DNA from: JANXQG01 sp037147235
GTDB taxonomy: Bacteria; Planctomycetota; Planctomycetia; Pirellulales; Thermoguttaceae
Assembly: GCA_037147235.1 (NCBI GenBank)
Contig: JBAWVO010000024.1
Location: 1 to 39,537, forward strand
DNA: 39,537 bases
Direction: 5' to 3'
Position numbers and translations under genes: made by a program. Under the pieces are notes generated by a model. That model worked only from the letters and a program-made list of their open reading frames with translations. It searched no databases and had not been told where the DNA came from. The first letter of the stretch is position 1; every line of letters starts with the position of its first letter. Shown piece by piece: positions 25,681 to 33,210 of the stretch.

Positions 25681-25753
25681 GTTAACGCTTACCCAGCGAT
25701 AAATCGCTGGGCTATTCTCAATCGTCCCTCCGGGACGGGGAAACCCATGTTGA
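25681..25753. repeat. Family C repeat, right flank of transposase pseudogene
   Basis: A 73-bp unit identical at 71 of 73 positions to 25052-25124, with the same two palindromes (GTCCCTCCGGGAC in place of GTCCCTACGGGAC). An extra CGTCCCTACGGGACGAATG lies just upstream at about 25656-25674. It ends about 48 bases before the aminotransferase start. Confidence 0.92.
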
Positions 25754-25801
25754 CATGCGCAGAACAACGATATCGCGTGAAATCACCAAAAGGAAACTCC
25801 C

Positions 25802-27052
25802 TTGACTGAATCCCATACGCAGCAGGCCCAGACAGGCAAGGCGTTGCAAGTCCCCTTCTTTCGCCCCTCGATCAGCGAGGCCGAAATCGAGGCGGTTTCT
25901 GCCTGTCTGCGATCAGGTTGGCTGACGACCGGGCCGCGGACCAAGGAGTTCGAGGCCGGCTTCGCCGAGGCGGTGGGCGGCAAACATGCCCTGGCGGTCA
26001 ATTCGTGTACCGCTGCGTTGCATCTGGCGGTTGAGGCCTTGGGGTTGAAGCCCGGCCAGGCCGTGCTGGTGCCGACGATGACCTTCGCCGCTACGGCCGA
26101 GATCGTCCGCTACCAGGGCGCGGTGCCGCTCTTGGTTGATTGTGCCCCTGTCACGCTCAACATGGACCTTGCCGACGCCGCACGAAAGATCGCCGACCTC
26201 CGCGCAGGCCGCACACCGCTCGACCCGTCGCTCCAGGTTGTCGGCATCATCCCTGTTCACGTCGGAGGGCTAATGCTCGACATGGACGCCTTGTTGGCCT
26301 TTGCCCAAGAGCATGGTCTATGGGTGGTCGAGGACGCTGCCCACGCTTTCCCGGCAGCTTACCGAAGCAGTCCCGAGAAGCCATGGCGACGCTGTGGTGA
26401 GAATACCGCGGCCGTCACTTGTTTTTCGTTCTATGCCAATAAAACGATGACCACCGGCGAAGGCGGCATGGCCGTGACCGACGATGAGCAGTTGGCCTCG
26501 CGGATGCGGCAGATGTCGCTGCACGGCCTCTCGCACGACGCATGGAAACGCTACAGCGGCAACAACGCCTGGGACTATCGTATCGTGGCGGCCGGATATA
26601 AATATAATATGACCGATGTGGCCGCGTCGCTGGGCATCTGCCAGCTTCGTCGGGCTGAATCGATGCGGTGCGATCGCGAAGTAATCGCTCGTGAATACCG
26701 TCGGGCGTTTGCTGATTTGGAACAAATAGAGTTGCCTCCCGAACCGGCCGATCGGGGCCATTCCTGGCATTTGTTTCCCATTCGCTTGAATCTGGATAAA
26801 CTGAGCATCGACCGCAACCAGTTCATTGAGGAAATCCGCAGCCGCGGCGTGGGCTGTTCGGTCCATTGGCGGCCGTTGCACCTGCATCCCTACTACGAAG
26901 AGACTTTCAAATGGCGACCGGAACAGTTGCCCGTCGCATCGGAACAGTGGACGAGAATTGTCAGCCTGCCGTTGTTCCCCGGGATGACGATTGAAGAGCG
27001 GGAATACGTGGTGCGCGTTATTCAAGAGACTTGCGGTAGGGCCAAAAAATGA
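25802..27052 (+). CDS. DegT/DnrJ/EryC1 family PLP-dependent sugar aminotransferase
   Basis: 416 residues from TTG 25802, with AAAAGGAAA about 12 bases upstream. VPFFRPSISEAEIEAV opens the family fold. VNSCTAALHLAVEAL near 67, PTMTFAATAEIVRYQG near 91, VVEDAAHAFPA near 175 and FYANKTMTTGEGGMAV near 210 follow, with the PLP lysine near 214. The type resembles perosamine/ArnB-like transaminases that aminate a nucleotide-4-keto-6-deoxy sugar. An insert of about 15 residues (SSPEKPWRRCGEN) after the AHAF motif is a variation seen in some members. It is coupled by a 4-base overlap (ATGA) to the deacetylase gene, and it heads the acyl module. Confidence 0.9.
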   Translation: MTESHTQQAQTGKALQVPFFRPSISEAEIEAVSACLRSGWLTTGPRTKEFEAGFAEAVGGKHALAVNSCTAALHLAVEALGLKPGQAVLVPTMTFAATAEIVRYQGAVPLLVDCAPVTLNMDLADAARKIADLRAGRTPLDPSLQVVGIIPVHVGGLMLDMDALLAFAQEHGLWVVEDAAHAFPAAYRSSPEKPWRRCGENTAAVTCFSFYANKTMTTGEGGMAVTDDEQLASRMRQMSLHGLSHDAWKRYSGNNAWDYRIVAAGYKYNMTDVAASLGICQLRRAESMRCDREVIAREYRRAFADLEQIELPPEPADRGHSWHLFPIRLNLDKLSIDRNQFIEEIRSRGVGCSVHWRPLHLHPYYEETFKWRPEQLPVASEQWTRIVSLPLFPGMTIEEREYVVRVIQETCGRAKK

Positions 27053-27846
27053 CAATTCCATATCGAGCATTTGGACTCATGTATCACGATGTTGTGGAGG
27101 GTGCCGAAAGTGCTGGTTTCCGTCACTCGGCGGCGACGGCGTATCAGGTCGACCTGGGCGAATTTCATGCGCAATTGGTGGCCATTGGCAAGGGGCCGGC
27201 TCAGCCCGTTACGGTATTTGAAGCTGCCCGGGCGCAGAAACCGGAGTATCTCTTGCTAACCTTTGATGACGGTGGCCGATCCGCGCTGTGCGCTGCCGAG
27301 GAATTGGAAAAACATGGATGGAAGGGGCATTTCTTCATTACTACCGGATTGATCGGAACCACCGGTTTTTTGAGCGAGGATGACATCCGCGAATTGCACA
27401 GGCGAGGGCATATTCTTGGTTCTCATTCTCACACGCATCCGAATATCTGCTACAATTTACCAAAAGTCGAAATGCTTGATGAGTGGCAACGGAGCTGTGA
27501 AATCCTCGCGAAGATCCTTGATGAACCCGTTCTTACCGCTTCGGTTCCGGGCGGCGACATGAACGGGGAAACGGTTGCGACAGCGGCCGAGGCGGGGATC
27601 AAGTTTCTGTTCACCTCCGAACCAACTTTCAAGCCCTGGCAGCAGTCGGGGATAACGTGTTTTGGAAGGGTGTGCGTGAAGCACGATACTTCGTTGGCCG
27701 CAGTTGAGCGGCTGATACGTTTTCAGGGATTTGGCAGACAAATGGCAATTCGCCGATGCAAGCAACTGGTCAAAAAGCTGATCGGTCCAATTTACCGGCG
27801 ACGCATGCCGCGCAGCTATTCTGCCGCGCCTGATGGCGGTCCCTGA
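27049..27846 (+). CDS. Polysaccharide deacetylase (NodB homology domain)
   Basis: A 265-residue protein without an obvious signal peptide. GLMYHDVVEG near 9, LLTFDDGGRSALCAAEEL near 70 with the DD metal-binding and catalytic aspartates (73-74), and ILGSHSHTHP near 122 with the metal histidines (about 126 and 130) are the NodB motifs 1 and 2. VPGGDMNGET near 165 corresponds to motif 3. Such enzymes remove N- or O-acetyl groups from polysaccharides or from activated sugars. A cytoplasmic location and coupling to an aminotransferase favour an intermediate as substrate. It starts inside the preceding stop (ATGA). Confidence 0.88.
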   Translation: MTIPYRAFGLMYHDVVEGAESAGFRHSAATAYQVDLGEFHAQLVAIGKGPAQPVTVFEAARAQKPEYLLLTFDDGGRSALCAAEELEKHGWKGHFFITTGLIGTTGFLSEDDIRELHRRGHILGSHSHTHPNICYNLPKVEMLDEWQRSCEILAKILDEPVLTASVPGGDMNGETVATAAEAGIKFLFTSEPTFKPWQQSGITCFGRVCVKHDTSLAAVERLIRFQGFGRQMAIRRCKQLVKKLIGPIYRRRMPRSYSAAPDGGP

Positions 27847-27877
27847 TCGGGCCAAGGTTCGGCGAAGTAATAACTCC

Positions 27878-27924
27878 GTAGAACGGAATTTATTCCGTTC
27901 AAGCGGATTGAAATCCGTTCTACG
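27878..27924. repeat. Palindromic repeat family B, copy 3
   Basis: A 47-bp unit nearly identical to 24004-24050, containing GAACGGAATTTATTCCGTTC and CGGATTGAAATCCG. It ends 9 bases before the next start codon, so it forms the leader of that gene as copy 2 does for the phosphoglycosyl transferase gene. Confidence 0.9.
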
Positions 27925-27933
27925 AAGAAATCA

Positions 27934-29064
27934 ATGAAAATACGCGTTATCGAATACGCTGACGAATGGAGCGACGCGCTTGCGGCATTCAACGTGCGGC
28001 TTGCCGCTGGCGGTGGCAAAGTCTCCTTTCCGCCGCCGTTTGTTCTTGACGTTGCAGCACCGGCGTTTCACCATGGGTTGAAGGAAACCCATTACGTGGC
28101 CTTGGAGGAAGGCTCCGCGGGCGGCTGCGCGGTGCGGGGTGCTTATGTCATGAAATTTCAGCAGTTCTGGCTTTCCGGTGACGTGATCCTCGTGGCTGAT
28201 TTCCGGCTGCCGGTCTCCGAGGCCATTGTTGATCATAACTATTCGCCCGTCGCAGCGGGACTGCTGGTTAACGCCCAGAAGCGACAGCCGCTGTTGTACG
28301 GCCTTGGAATGGGCGGATTTCAGGAACCGGTTGCCCGGCTTTTCAAGGCGGCGGGTTGGCAGATGTTCAGTGTTCCTTTCTACTTCCAGATTATTCACCC
28401 CTTTCCGTTCTTCAAAAACATCTTGTATTTGAGGAAATCGGTCGTTCAGCGAGTCGCCTGCGATTTTCTGGCCTATTCCGGCCTGGGCTGGCTCTCCGTT
28501 GCGGCGATGAAGGCTCTCCATCCGCGGCGCGTTCCAGTGAGCGATTCGGTTCAGGTGGAAGTCGTTGATGACTTTGGTCCTTGGGCGGACGACATATGGG
28601 AGGCGGGCAAGGCGCATTACGGCTTCTGTTCCGTTCGCGATGCCGCCACGCTGCGGAAAATGTATCCCCGGCAGGTTCCTAACTGCGTGCGTCTGAAATT
28701 TACTGCCCAAGGCCGACCGATTGGCTGGTCATTGCTGATGAACACGGCATTGTCAGACCATGCCCACTTTGGTAACATGAGGCTCGGATCGATTGTCGAT
28801 TGCTTTGCCGCGACCCAGGACGCGGCCCAAGTACTCCGGCAATCCCAAGAGTATCTGGTGCGGCAGGGTGCTGATCTGATCGTTTCCAATCAGTCCCATC
28901 ATATATGGCGCAAGGCATTCCAGCGTTGTGGTTTCGTCAGGGGGCCGTCGAGCGTTCTCTTTGCCTCGTCGAGAGTACTGACTGAATTGATGGAACGGAA
29001 GCAAGTTTCCCCAGACGACGTCCATGTGAATCGCGGCGACGGCGACGGCCCCATTAATCTTTGA
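27934..29064 (+). CDS. GNAT-fold-like acyltransferase, family uncertain
   Basis: A 376-residue soluble protein. The N-terminal half (MKIRVIEYADEWSDALAAFN; then GAYVMKFQQFWL and VADFRLPVSEAIVDHNYSP) resembles the GNAT-like proteins often found beside AMP-ligases and ACPs, where the fold recognises acyl donors. GMGGFQEPVARLFKAAGW near 128 is the usual GNAT loop-strand-helix pattern. The C-terminal half carries a second such region (RLGSIVDCFAATQDAAQVLR then HHIWRKAFQRCGF), so it may be a tandem GNAT (FemAB/DUF2156-like). I infer that it may transfer an acyl group from the ACP to an amino sugar; this is not shown by sequence. It is 15 bases upstream of the ACP gene. Confidence 0.6.
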   Translation: MKIRVIEYADEWSDALAAFNVRLAAGGGKVSFPPPFVLDVAAPAFHHGLKETHYVALEEGSAGGCAVRGAYVMKFQQFWLSGDVILVADFRLPVSEAIVDHNYSPVAAGLLVNAQKRQPLLYGLGMGGFQEPVARLFKAAGWQMFSVPFYFQIIHPFPFFKNILYLRKSVVQRVACDFLAYSGLGWLSVAAMKALHPRRVPVSDSVQVEVVDDFGPWADDIWEAGKAHYGFCSVRDAATLRKMYPRQVPNCVRLKFTAQGRPIGWSLLMNTALSDHAHFGNMRLGSIVDCFAATQDAAQVLRQSQEYLVRQGADLIVSNQSHHIWRKAFQRCGFVRGPSSVLFASSRVLTELMERKQVSPDDVHVNRGDGDGPINL

Positions 29065-29079
29065 ACAAAGCATAGAACC

Positions 29080-29313
29080 ATGCAGGATAACATTGCAACG
29101 GTCTTCCGCAAGGCCATGCGGCTGGAAGAAAGCTTCGCCATCGCAGACGCAATGTCGTTTGACGACATCCCCGGCTGGGATTCGGTCGGCCACATGAATC
29201 TTGTGATGGAGCTGGAATCGCATTTTGGCATCAGTCTCGATATGGACGAGATTGTCGGCCTGGATAGCGTTGGGGCGGTGCGTGCAATTATTGCCCGAAA
29301 AAGTGCGGACTGA
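29080..29313 (+). CDS. Acyl carrier protein
   Basis: A 77-residue acidic four-helix protein. GWDSVGHMNLVMELESHFGI near 32 is the classic ACP segment with the phosphopantetheine-attachment serine near 35, in place of the usual DSL triplet a DSV. FGISLDMDEIVGLDSVGAV is the helix III region. It would carry an acyl intermediate as a thioester on a 4'-phosphopantetheine arm. The downstream acyl ligase start overlaps its 3' end by 11 bases if GTG 29303 is used, so both are made from one message and probably work as a loading pair. No dedicated phosphopantetheinyl transferase is present here. Confidence 0.93.
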   Translation: MQDNIATVFRKAMRLEESFAIADAMSFDDIPGWDSVGHMNLVMELESHFGISLDMDEIVGLDSVGAVRAIIARKSAD

Positions 29314-30781
29314 AGCGGATCGGCCCGTCGAGATGCCTGTCGAGCCGCTCGTCGAGCCGCTTCTGGCGCATGCGGATGCTTTTCCCGATTGTCCTTCGCT
29401 GCGAACATCGGCCGGGATGATTTCTTATGGCACCTTGGCTCGCATGGTTCGCGGCGCGGCTGCCAAGATTCGCCGCGTCCTCATCCATCGTGGCGAGCGT
29501 GTTCTGCTCTGCGGCCCCAACTCGCCCGAGCTTGTCGCGGCCTACTTTGCCGTACATGCGGCCGGCGGGGTGGCCGTGTTGCTGGATGCCGATATCACCA
29601 GCGAAAGCGCACGCTGGATCGCGGAAGACTCCGAAGCACGGTTGGCCCTTTGCGAGCGGGAACTCGACCTGCCGATTTCGGTCGCCAACCTTGCCGCCTG
29701 GTGTCGCGCGGACGAAGGAGAGCAACTCGCATCGCTGCAATGCTCGCTCGAAGATCCGGCCGATCTGATCTATACCACCGGCACGACCGGCCGCAAGAAA
29801 GGCGTTCTGCTTTCCCATGCCAATGTTGCTTACGCGGCCTTGAATATCAACGCATTTCTGGATACCCGTTGCGACGACTTAGAATGCGTGCCGCTGCCGC
29901 TGAGCCATTCCTTCGGCCTGGGGCGATTGCGCTGCATGGCCCAGGCCGGGCATTGCCTGCTACTTCTGCCAGGAATGCGCAATCCGGCCCTCGTGCTCAA
30001 GCTGCTCCTCAATGCCCGTGCTACCGGACTGGCCCTCGTGCCGGCCGGCTTCGATCTGATTCTGCGAATGACCAAGGATCACCTGGGCGATGCTCGCGAG
30101 CACTTGCGTTACATCGAAATCGGCAGCGCGGCGATGCCGTTGGAAACCAAACGGAGACTCATGGAATTGCTCCCCCAAACTCGGATCTGCCATCACTATG
30201 GGCTGACCGAGGCCTCGCGAGCCGCCTTCATCGAATACCACGCGGATCGGGATCATCTGGCCTCGATTGGCCGGCCAAGCCCCAATGTAGAAATGGCCGT
30301 GCGCGACGGTGAGGGGCACGACTTCCCTGACAGCCAGGAGGGTGAAATCGTCGTCCGCGGCCGCATGGTGATGCGGGAGTATTGGAAGCAGCCCGAACTG
30401 ACTCGGCAAGTCTTGAGTGGCGGCTGGCTCCGCACCGGAGATCGTGGCTATCGCGATGCCGAGGGCTACTATTACCTGACCGGCCGGCAGAGCGATTTGG
30501 TGAATATCGGCGGCCGGAAAGTCAGCCCCGAGGAAGTCGAGCAGGCCCTCTGTGGCCATCCCGCCGTGGTTGAATCGGCCTGCGTTGGCATTCCCGATCC
30601 GCAAGGCATCGTGGGCGAATGTCTGAAGGCGTGTGTTGTACTCCGCAGTGAAGTTCGCGACGAGCAGCTTGTTGAGTGGTTGCGGCAGCGCGTGGAAGAA
30701 TACAAGATTCCACGGGTATGGCAGCGCGTCGAAAAGATTGCCAAGACAGCATCCGGCAAGATCCAGCGGCACTTGATGTAA
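29303..30781 (+). CDS. AMP-dependent acyl-CoA/acyl-ACP ligase (ANL superfamily)
   Basis: About 492 residues from GTG 29303 (ATG 29333 is an alternative; the open frame from 29225 lies inside the ACP gene). The core motifs are IYTTGTTGRKKGVLLSH near 156 (A3, P-loop), HHYGLTEASRAAF near 297 (A5), LRTGDRGYRDAEGYYYLTGR near 374 (A7) and the A10 lysine in KTASGKIQR near 486. The size and all catalytic motifs fit a complete adenylating enzyme. Its substrate is unknown. Position between ACP and LuxE-like genes suggests it loads an acyl group onto the ACP. Confidence 0.92.
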   Translation: MRTEADRPVEMPVEPLVEPLLAHADAFPDCPSLRTSAGMISYGTLARMVRGAAAKIRRVLIHRGERVLLCGPNSPELVAAYFAVHAAGGVAVLLDADITSESARWIAEDSEARLALCERELDLPISVANLAAWCRADEGEQLASLQCSLEDPADLIYTTGTTGRKKGVLLSHANVAYAALNINAFLDTRCDDLECVPLPLSHSFGLGRLRCMAQAGHCLLLLPGMRNPALVLKLLLNARATGLALVPAGFDLILRMTKDHLGDAREHLRYIEIGSAAMPLETKRRLMELLPQTRICHHYGLTEASRAAFIEYHADRDHLASIGRPSPNVEMAVRDGEGHDFPDSQEGEIVVRGRMVMREYWKQPELTRQVLSGGWLRTGDRGYRDAEGYYYLTGRQSDLVNIGGRKVSPEEVEQALCGHPAVVESACVGIPDPQGIVGECLKACVVLRSEVRDEQLVEWLRQRVEEYKIPRVWQRVEKIAKTASGKIQRHLM

Positions 30782-30830
30782 CGGCGAATGCCAGAAACTC
30801 CCCACGCCCTCCGGGAGAGGGGGCTTAAAT

Positions 30831-31958
30831 ATGACCTCGGCAACCGAAAATCTTCTGAACCTTCCGCCGTATGGATTGACACCGGAGGTCAAAACCGTAG
30901 CTCTGCTGACGGCGGTTCGAGAGCAGATCGGGCATCATGCCGAGCACTGCCCGCTTTACGCACGATGGCTCCGGCACCAGGGCTTCGATCCGCGCGATCC
31001 AATCAACAGCCTGGCTGACGTCCCTTTCTTGCCGGTCGGCATTTTTAAGCGGCTCTATCTGTCGTCGGTTGATGAATCGCAGGTTGTGCGAGTGCTGGCC
31101 TCCAGCGGCACATCGTCGCAGGTTCCCAGCCGCATTCCGCTCGATCAGACGACGCGGAATCGGCAGATGAAGGTTTTGGGGGCGATTCTCTCCCATCGCC
31201 TGGGCGGCCAGCGGCGGCCTTTTCTAATTCTTGATGCCCCGCCCGAGAAATCACTCGATGCAGACCGCGAACTATCCGCCCGCGTGGCCGGGATGCGAGG
31301 CTACTTGATGGCCGCGACGGAGCAGGAGTACGCCCTGCGTCGCGACGGCGACCGCTTGCTCTTGGATCGCGAAAAAGTCCTGGCGGCTGTACAGCGATGG
31401 AAGGCCGAGGGGAAGCCGTTTTGTCTGCTGGGCTATACCTACCTGCTCTACGAGTATGTGGTGCGGTCAATGCGCGAGCAGGGCATCCGTATCGAATTGC
31501 CGCCGTCAACCTTTGTGATTCATTTTGGCGGCTGGAAGAAGCTCCAACAGCAGGCCGTGACGAAATCCGTACTTACGGATCATACGTCCGAAGTCTTCGG
31601 ACTAGTCCCCAGTTCGATCATCGATATCTACGGATTTACCGAGCAGCTTGGCGTGATCTATCCAGATGATTTTCAGGGAGTGAAACGCACGCCAACCTAC
31701 TCCGAAGTCCTGGTTCGCGATCCACGAACTCTCGATGTCGTGCCCGACGGAACCGTGGGGCTGTTGGAATTCATCTGTCCGCTGCCGCACAGCTACCCGG
31801 GAATCGCCGTCCTTCTGGACGATATGGGCCGCATTGTTACCCGCGAACCTGGGAGCGACGGTTTGCAGGGGACCGGCTTTGAAATCGTCGGTCGGGCCGA
31901 ACGGGCGGAAGCACGAGGCTGTGGCGACACACTGCCCAGGCAAATCTATGAAATCTAG
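30831..31958 (+). CDS. LuxE-family acyl-protein synthetase
   Basis: A 375-residue protein of the LuxE family. CPLYARWLRHQGFDP near 42, DVPFLPVGIFKRLYL near 63 and VLASSGTSSQVPSRI near 87 (phosphate-binding region for acyl-AMP formation) are family features. SIIDIYGFTEQLGVIYPD near 261 is the adenylate-forming A5-like segment. The cysteine in RGCGDTLPRQ lies near residue 364, close to the C-terminus where characterised LuxE proteins carry the acyl-accepting cysteine. In bioluminescent bacteria LuxE activates a fatty acid and passes it to LuxC. A LuxC homologue is encoded 1.3 kb downstream. No luxA/luxB/luxD was seen. Confidence 0.9.
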   Translation: MTSATENLLNLPPYGLTPEVKTVALLTAVREQIGHHAEHCPLYARWLRHQGFDPRDPINSLADVPFLPVGIFKRLYLSSVDESQVVRVLASSGTSSQVPSRIPLDQTTRNRQMKVLGAILSHRLGGQRRPFLILDAPPEKSLDADRELSARVAGMRGYLMAATEQEYALRRDGDRLLLDREKVLAAVQRWKAEGKPFCLLGYTYLLYEYVVRSMREQGIRIELPPSTFVIHFGGWKKLQQQAVTKSVLTDHTSEVFGLVPSSIIDIYGFTEQLGVIYPDDFQGVKRTPTYSEVLVRDPRTLDVVPDGTVGLLEFICPLPHSYPGIAVLLDDMGRIVTREPGSDGLQGTGFEIVGRAERAEARGCGDTLPRQIYEI

Positions 31959-32061
31959 GACCGGCAAATCGATAAGAGTCGGATGTGGTGGGGTTTGGCG
32001 ACGGTAGTACCATCTTGACAACAAATCGTAGAAGTTGCAGGAGGGCAACCACGCCCACGAA

Positions 32062-32214
32062 ATGTACGAGAGAACAGAAGGCGATTTCGACCTACTAAAG
32101 CAGCGGTTGACAACCTCAGAATCCACAACCATACTAGACTATGTCGTACCACCGTTGTGGGATCCAGGTAGCTACGGCAAAGGCAAGGATCCCGTGAATC
32201 AAAACCAGCCCTGA
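32062..32214 (+). CDS. Possible small protein of 50 residues, unknown
   Basis: The frame MYERTEGDFDLLKQRL...VVPPLWDPGSYGKGKD has protein-like composition and ends 14 bases before the methyltransferase start. It begins inside an otherwise featureless 270-base gap after luxE. It may be a short gene or the C-terminal remnant of a lost one. There is no recognisable family and no strong ribosome-binding site (AGGAGGG lies at 32039-32045, 16 bases upstream). Confidence 0.3.
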   Translation: MYERTEGDFDLLKQRLTTSESTTILDYVVPPLWDPGSYGKGKDPVNQNQP

Positions 32215-32228
32215 GCTTTGGAGTCACC

Positions 32229-33077
32229 ATGTTAGGTGCGAGACTCGATTACTTAATCTTGCGTCCGTTCACTCACAAGCGGAACTTGGCCACGGAAGCG
32301 GAGTTGAACGAGAAGTACCAGCAAACAGAATTCGGAATCAGCGTTGCGGAAGCTCGCCTTCAGCGATTCATCAACCGACTCGATGGTCGACTTCCTCTTG
32401 ACCCCAGCTTTCGCTATCTCGACATCGGGTGCGGTACGGGAGACATCGCCATCGCTTTGGCGAAGGCCGGGTGTAAGGACGTCACGGGAATTGACATTAT
32501 GCCAAGGTGTATTGCGGAATCGGAATTCAACGCGAAGCGTCATGGTGTGGCTGATTCCGTGCGGTTTGTCTGTAGCGACATCCACGATTGGTCGCCCCCA
32601 AGCCCCTTCGATATCATCATTTCTCACGAAGCGTTGGAGCATGTTGAATCCGTGGACCGAATGCTCACAAGATTGAAAAATATAGTGTCAACTGATGGAC
32701 TCTTTATAGTGGGGTTTGGCCCACTATTTCACTCGTTGATCGGGGATCATATGAGCGGTTTTTTTCGCCTGCCTATTCCCTGGAGGGGAGCAATTTTCTC
32801 TGAGAAGGCGATCCTTCGGTTGCGACGCGAGTGTTTCCGTCCAACCGACTCGGCTACTAGATACCAGGACATAAATGGCGGTCTGAACTTAATGCGCTAC
32901 ACTGAGTTTCTGAAATATGTTGAGTCAGCCGGTTGGCAGTTTCGTTATCTTAGTGTGAATCCGCAATTCAAGCGGATACCGTTCATGTACCCGATATCGA
33001 ACCTGCTTCTTCGACTACCAGTGGTGAAAGATTTCGTTGCGACATCGGTGTATGCAATCCTACAACCACGAGCGTGA
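32229..33077 (+). CDS. Class I SAM-dependent methyltransferase, lower-GC insert between luxE and luxC genes
   Basis: A 282-residue protein with YLDIGCGTGDIAIAL near 58 (motif I), VTGIDIMPRCIAESEFN near 82, FDIIISHEALEHVESVDRML near 127 and the post-motif LFIVGFGPL near 158, which place it in the Methyltransf_11/25 group. The acceptor is unknown; the C-terminal region with PIPWRGAIFSEKAI and RYTEFLKYVESAGWQFRYL is of the type seen in O-antigen-locus enzymes. Base composition is visibly lower in GC than luxE and luxC and long non-coding gaps (270 and 133 bases) flank it, unlike the tight spacing elsewhere in this block, suggesting separate acquisition. Confidence 0.85.
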   Translation: MLGARLDYLILRPFTHKRNLATEAELNEKYQQTEFGISVAEARLQRFINRLDGRLPLDPSFRYLDIGCGTGDIAIALAKAGCKDVTGIDIMPRCIAESEFNAKRHGVADSVRFVCSDIHDWSPPSPFDIIISHEALEHVESVDRMLTRLKNIVSTDGLFIVGFGPLFHSLIGDHMSGFFRLPIPWRGAIFSEKAILRLRRECFRPTDSATRYQDINGGLNLMRYTEFLKYVESAGWQFRYLSVNPQFKRIPFMYPISNLLLRLPVVKDFVATSVYAILQPRA

Positions 33078-33210
33078 ACATCTACGAAAAGAGACGGAGA
33101 TCGTTGATAAAGACGAAAGCTACCGGATTAGGGATGGAGAGATTTTGGGTTTATAAGTTAATTTCCATTCTCGTTTTCTTCTTTTGTGTGTTTTGTGGTC
33201 TATCGCTTGA

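Noticed and set aside
26318..27070. 250-residue minus-strand frame
   Set aside because: Antisense to the DegT aminotransferase gene; no domain is recognisable.
29389..30312. 307-residue plus-strand frame
   Set aside because: Out-of-frame shadow of the AMP-ligase gene, arginine-rich and without motifs.
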